Notes under the pieces: model-generated
What the model was told of the DNA's origin: nothing
Database searches by the model: none
Seen by the model: only the letters and a program-made list of their open reading frames with translations
Program-made: the position numbers and the translations under genes
NCBI GenBank assembly: GCA_004298625.1
Contig: SCSY01000264.1
Coordinates: forward strand, 1-22,357
Direction of reading: 5' to 3'
DNA length: 22,357 bases
DNA from: Nitrospirota bacterium
Lineage (GTDB): Bacteria > Nitrospirota > Thermodesulfovibrionia > Thermodesulfovibrionales > UBA1546
Part shown: piece after piece, positions 22,340 through 22,357 of the stretch
Layout of the letters: each line of letters starts with the position of its first letter
Position numbering within the stretch: the stretch's first letter is position 1

Positions 22340-22357
22340 ATGAGTTCACGATCCAAA
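22340..22357 (+). CDS. Start of an unidentified gene, cut by the window edge
   Basis: An ATG at 22340 follows a strong AAGGAG (22328-22333) at six-base spacing. Only six codons (MSSRSK) are visible, too few to name a product. The repeat-rich upstream region would suit either a mobile element or an ordinary chromosomal gene. Confidence 0.4.

Noticed and set aside
22340..22357. Transposase start
   Set aside because: Six codons do not allow any family call, and no terminal inverted repeat could be established.

Overview
The window is a chromosomal segment of a Gram-negative bacterium of moderate GC. The nested gene content suggests a Nitrospirota or Desulfobacterota-type organism: a type IV pilus cluster with twin pilB genes and pilSR, a DHH/CBS/tRNA nucleotidyltransferase fusion, and G/C-block palindromes of a kind common in those genomes. 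This placement is inference from gene style, not from a marker gene. No rRNA, tRNA, CRISPR array, prophage or complete insertion sequence was seen.

Left part (1-8340): an alpha-solenoid repeat protein (minus strand) is divergent from a cation/proton antiporter (plus strand). Next comes a minus-strand pair: an exported HtrA-type protease with four PDZ-like domains, followed 23 bp later by an exported trypsin-fold protein that has lost its catalytic His and Ser. A 90-residue orphan is divergent from this pair. Then a minus-strand unit runs proS -> corA. proS has a leader of about 88 nt carrying tandem heptamers and a hairpin next to its ribosome binding site.

Central part (8475-18582): a plus-strand type IV pilus operon, pilB1-pilB2-pilT-pilC-pilS-pilR, plus a gene encoding a stand-alone MshEN (c-di-GMP-binding type) domain fused to a GAF-like domain. 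Gaps are mostly short or overlapping. Both PilB proteins and the last protein begin with the same two 24-residue motifs separated by five residues, so cyclic-di-GMP is the likely common input to pilus extension and perhaps to this extra regulator. PilS/PilR form the sigma-54-type two-component pair. No pilA or sigma-54 promoter was seen here.

Right part (18583-22357): an HU gene with its own promoter and terminator converges on a minus-strand pair, where the 872-aa DHH-CBS-CBS-nucleotidyltransferase overlaps a small zinc-ribbon protein gene by ATGA. The last 400 bases hold several hairpins and short direct repeats, then the first codons of an unidentified plus-strand gene.

The most interesting points are: the stand-alone MshEN/GAF-like protein behind pilSR; the diverged tandem PilB pair; the four-PDZ protease with a dead protease partner; the antiporter with a swapped ion-binding Asp; a palindromic repeat inserted in frame in pilS; and the proS leader with a hairpin that can pair in several registers.
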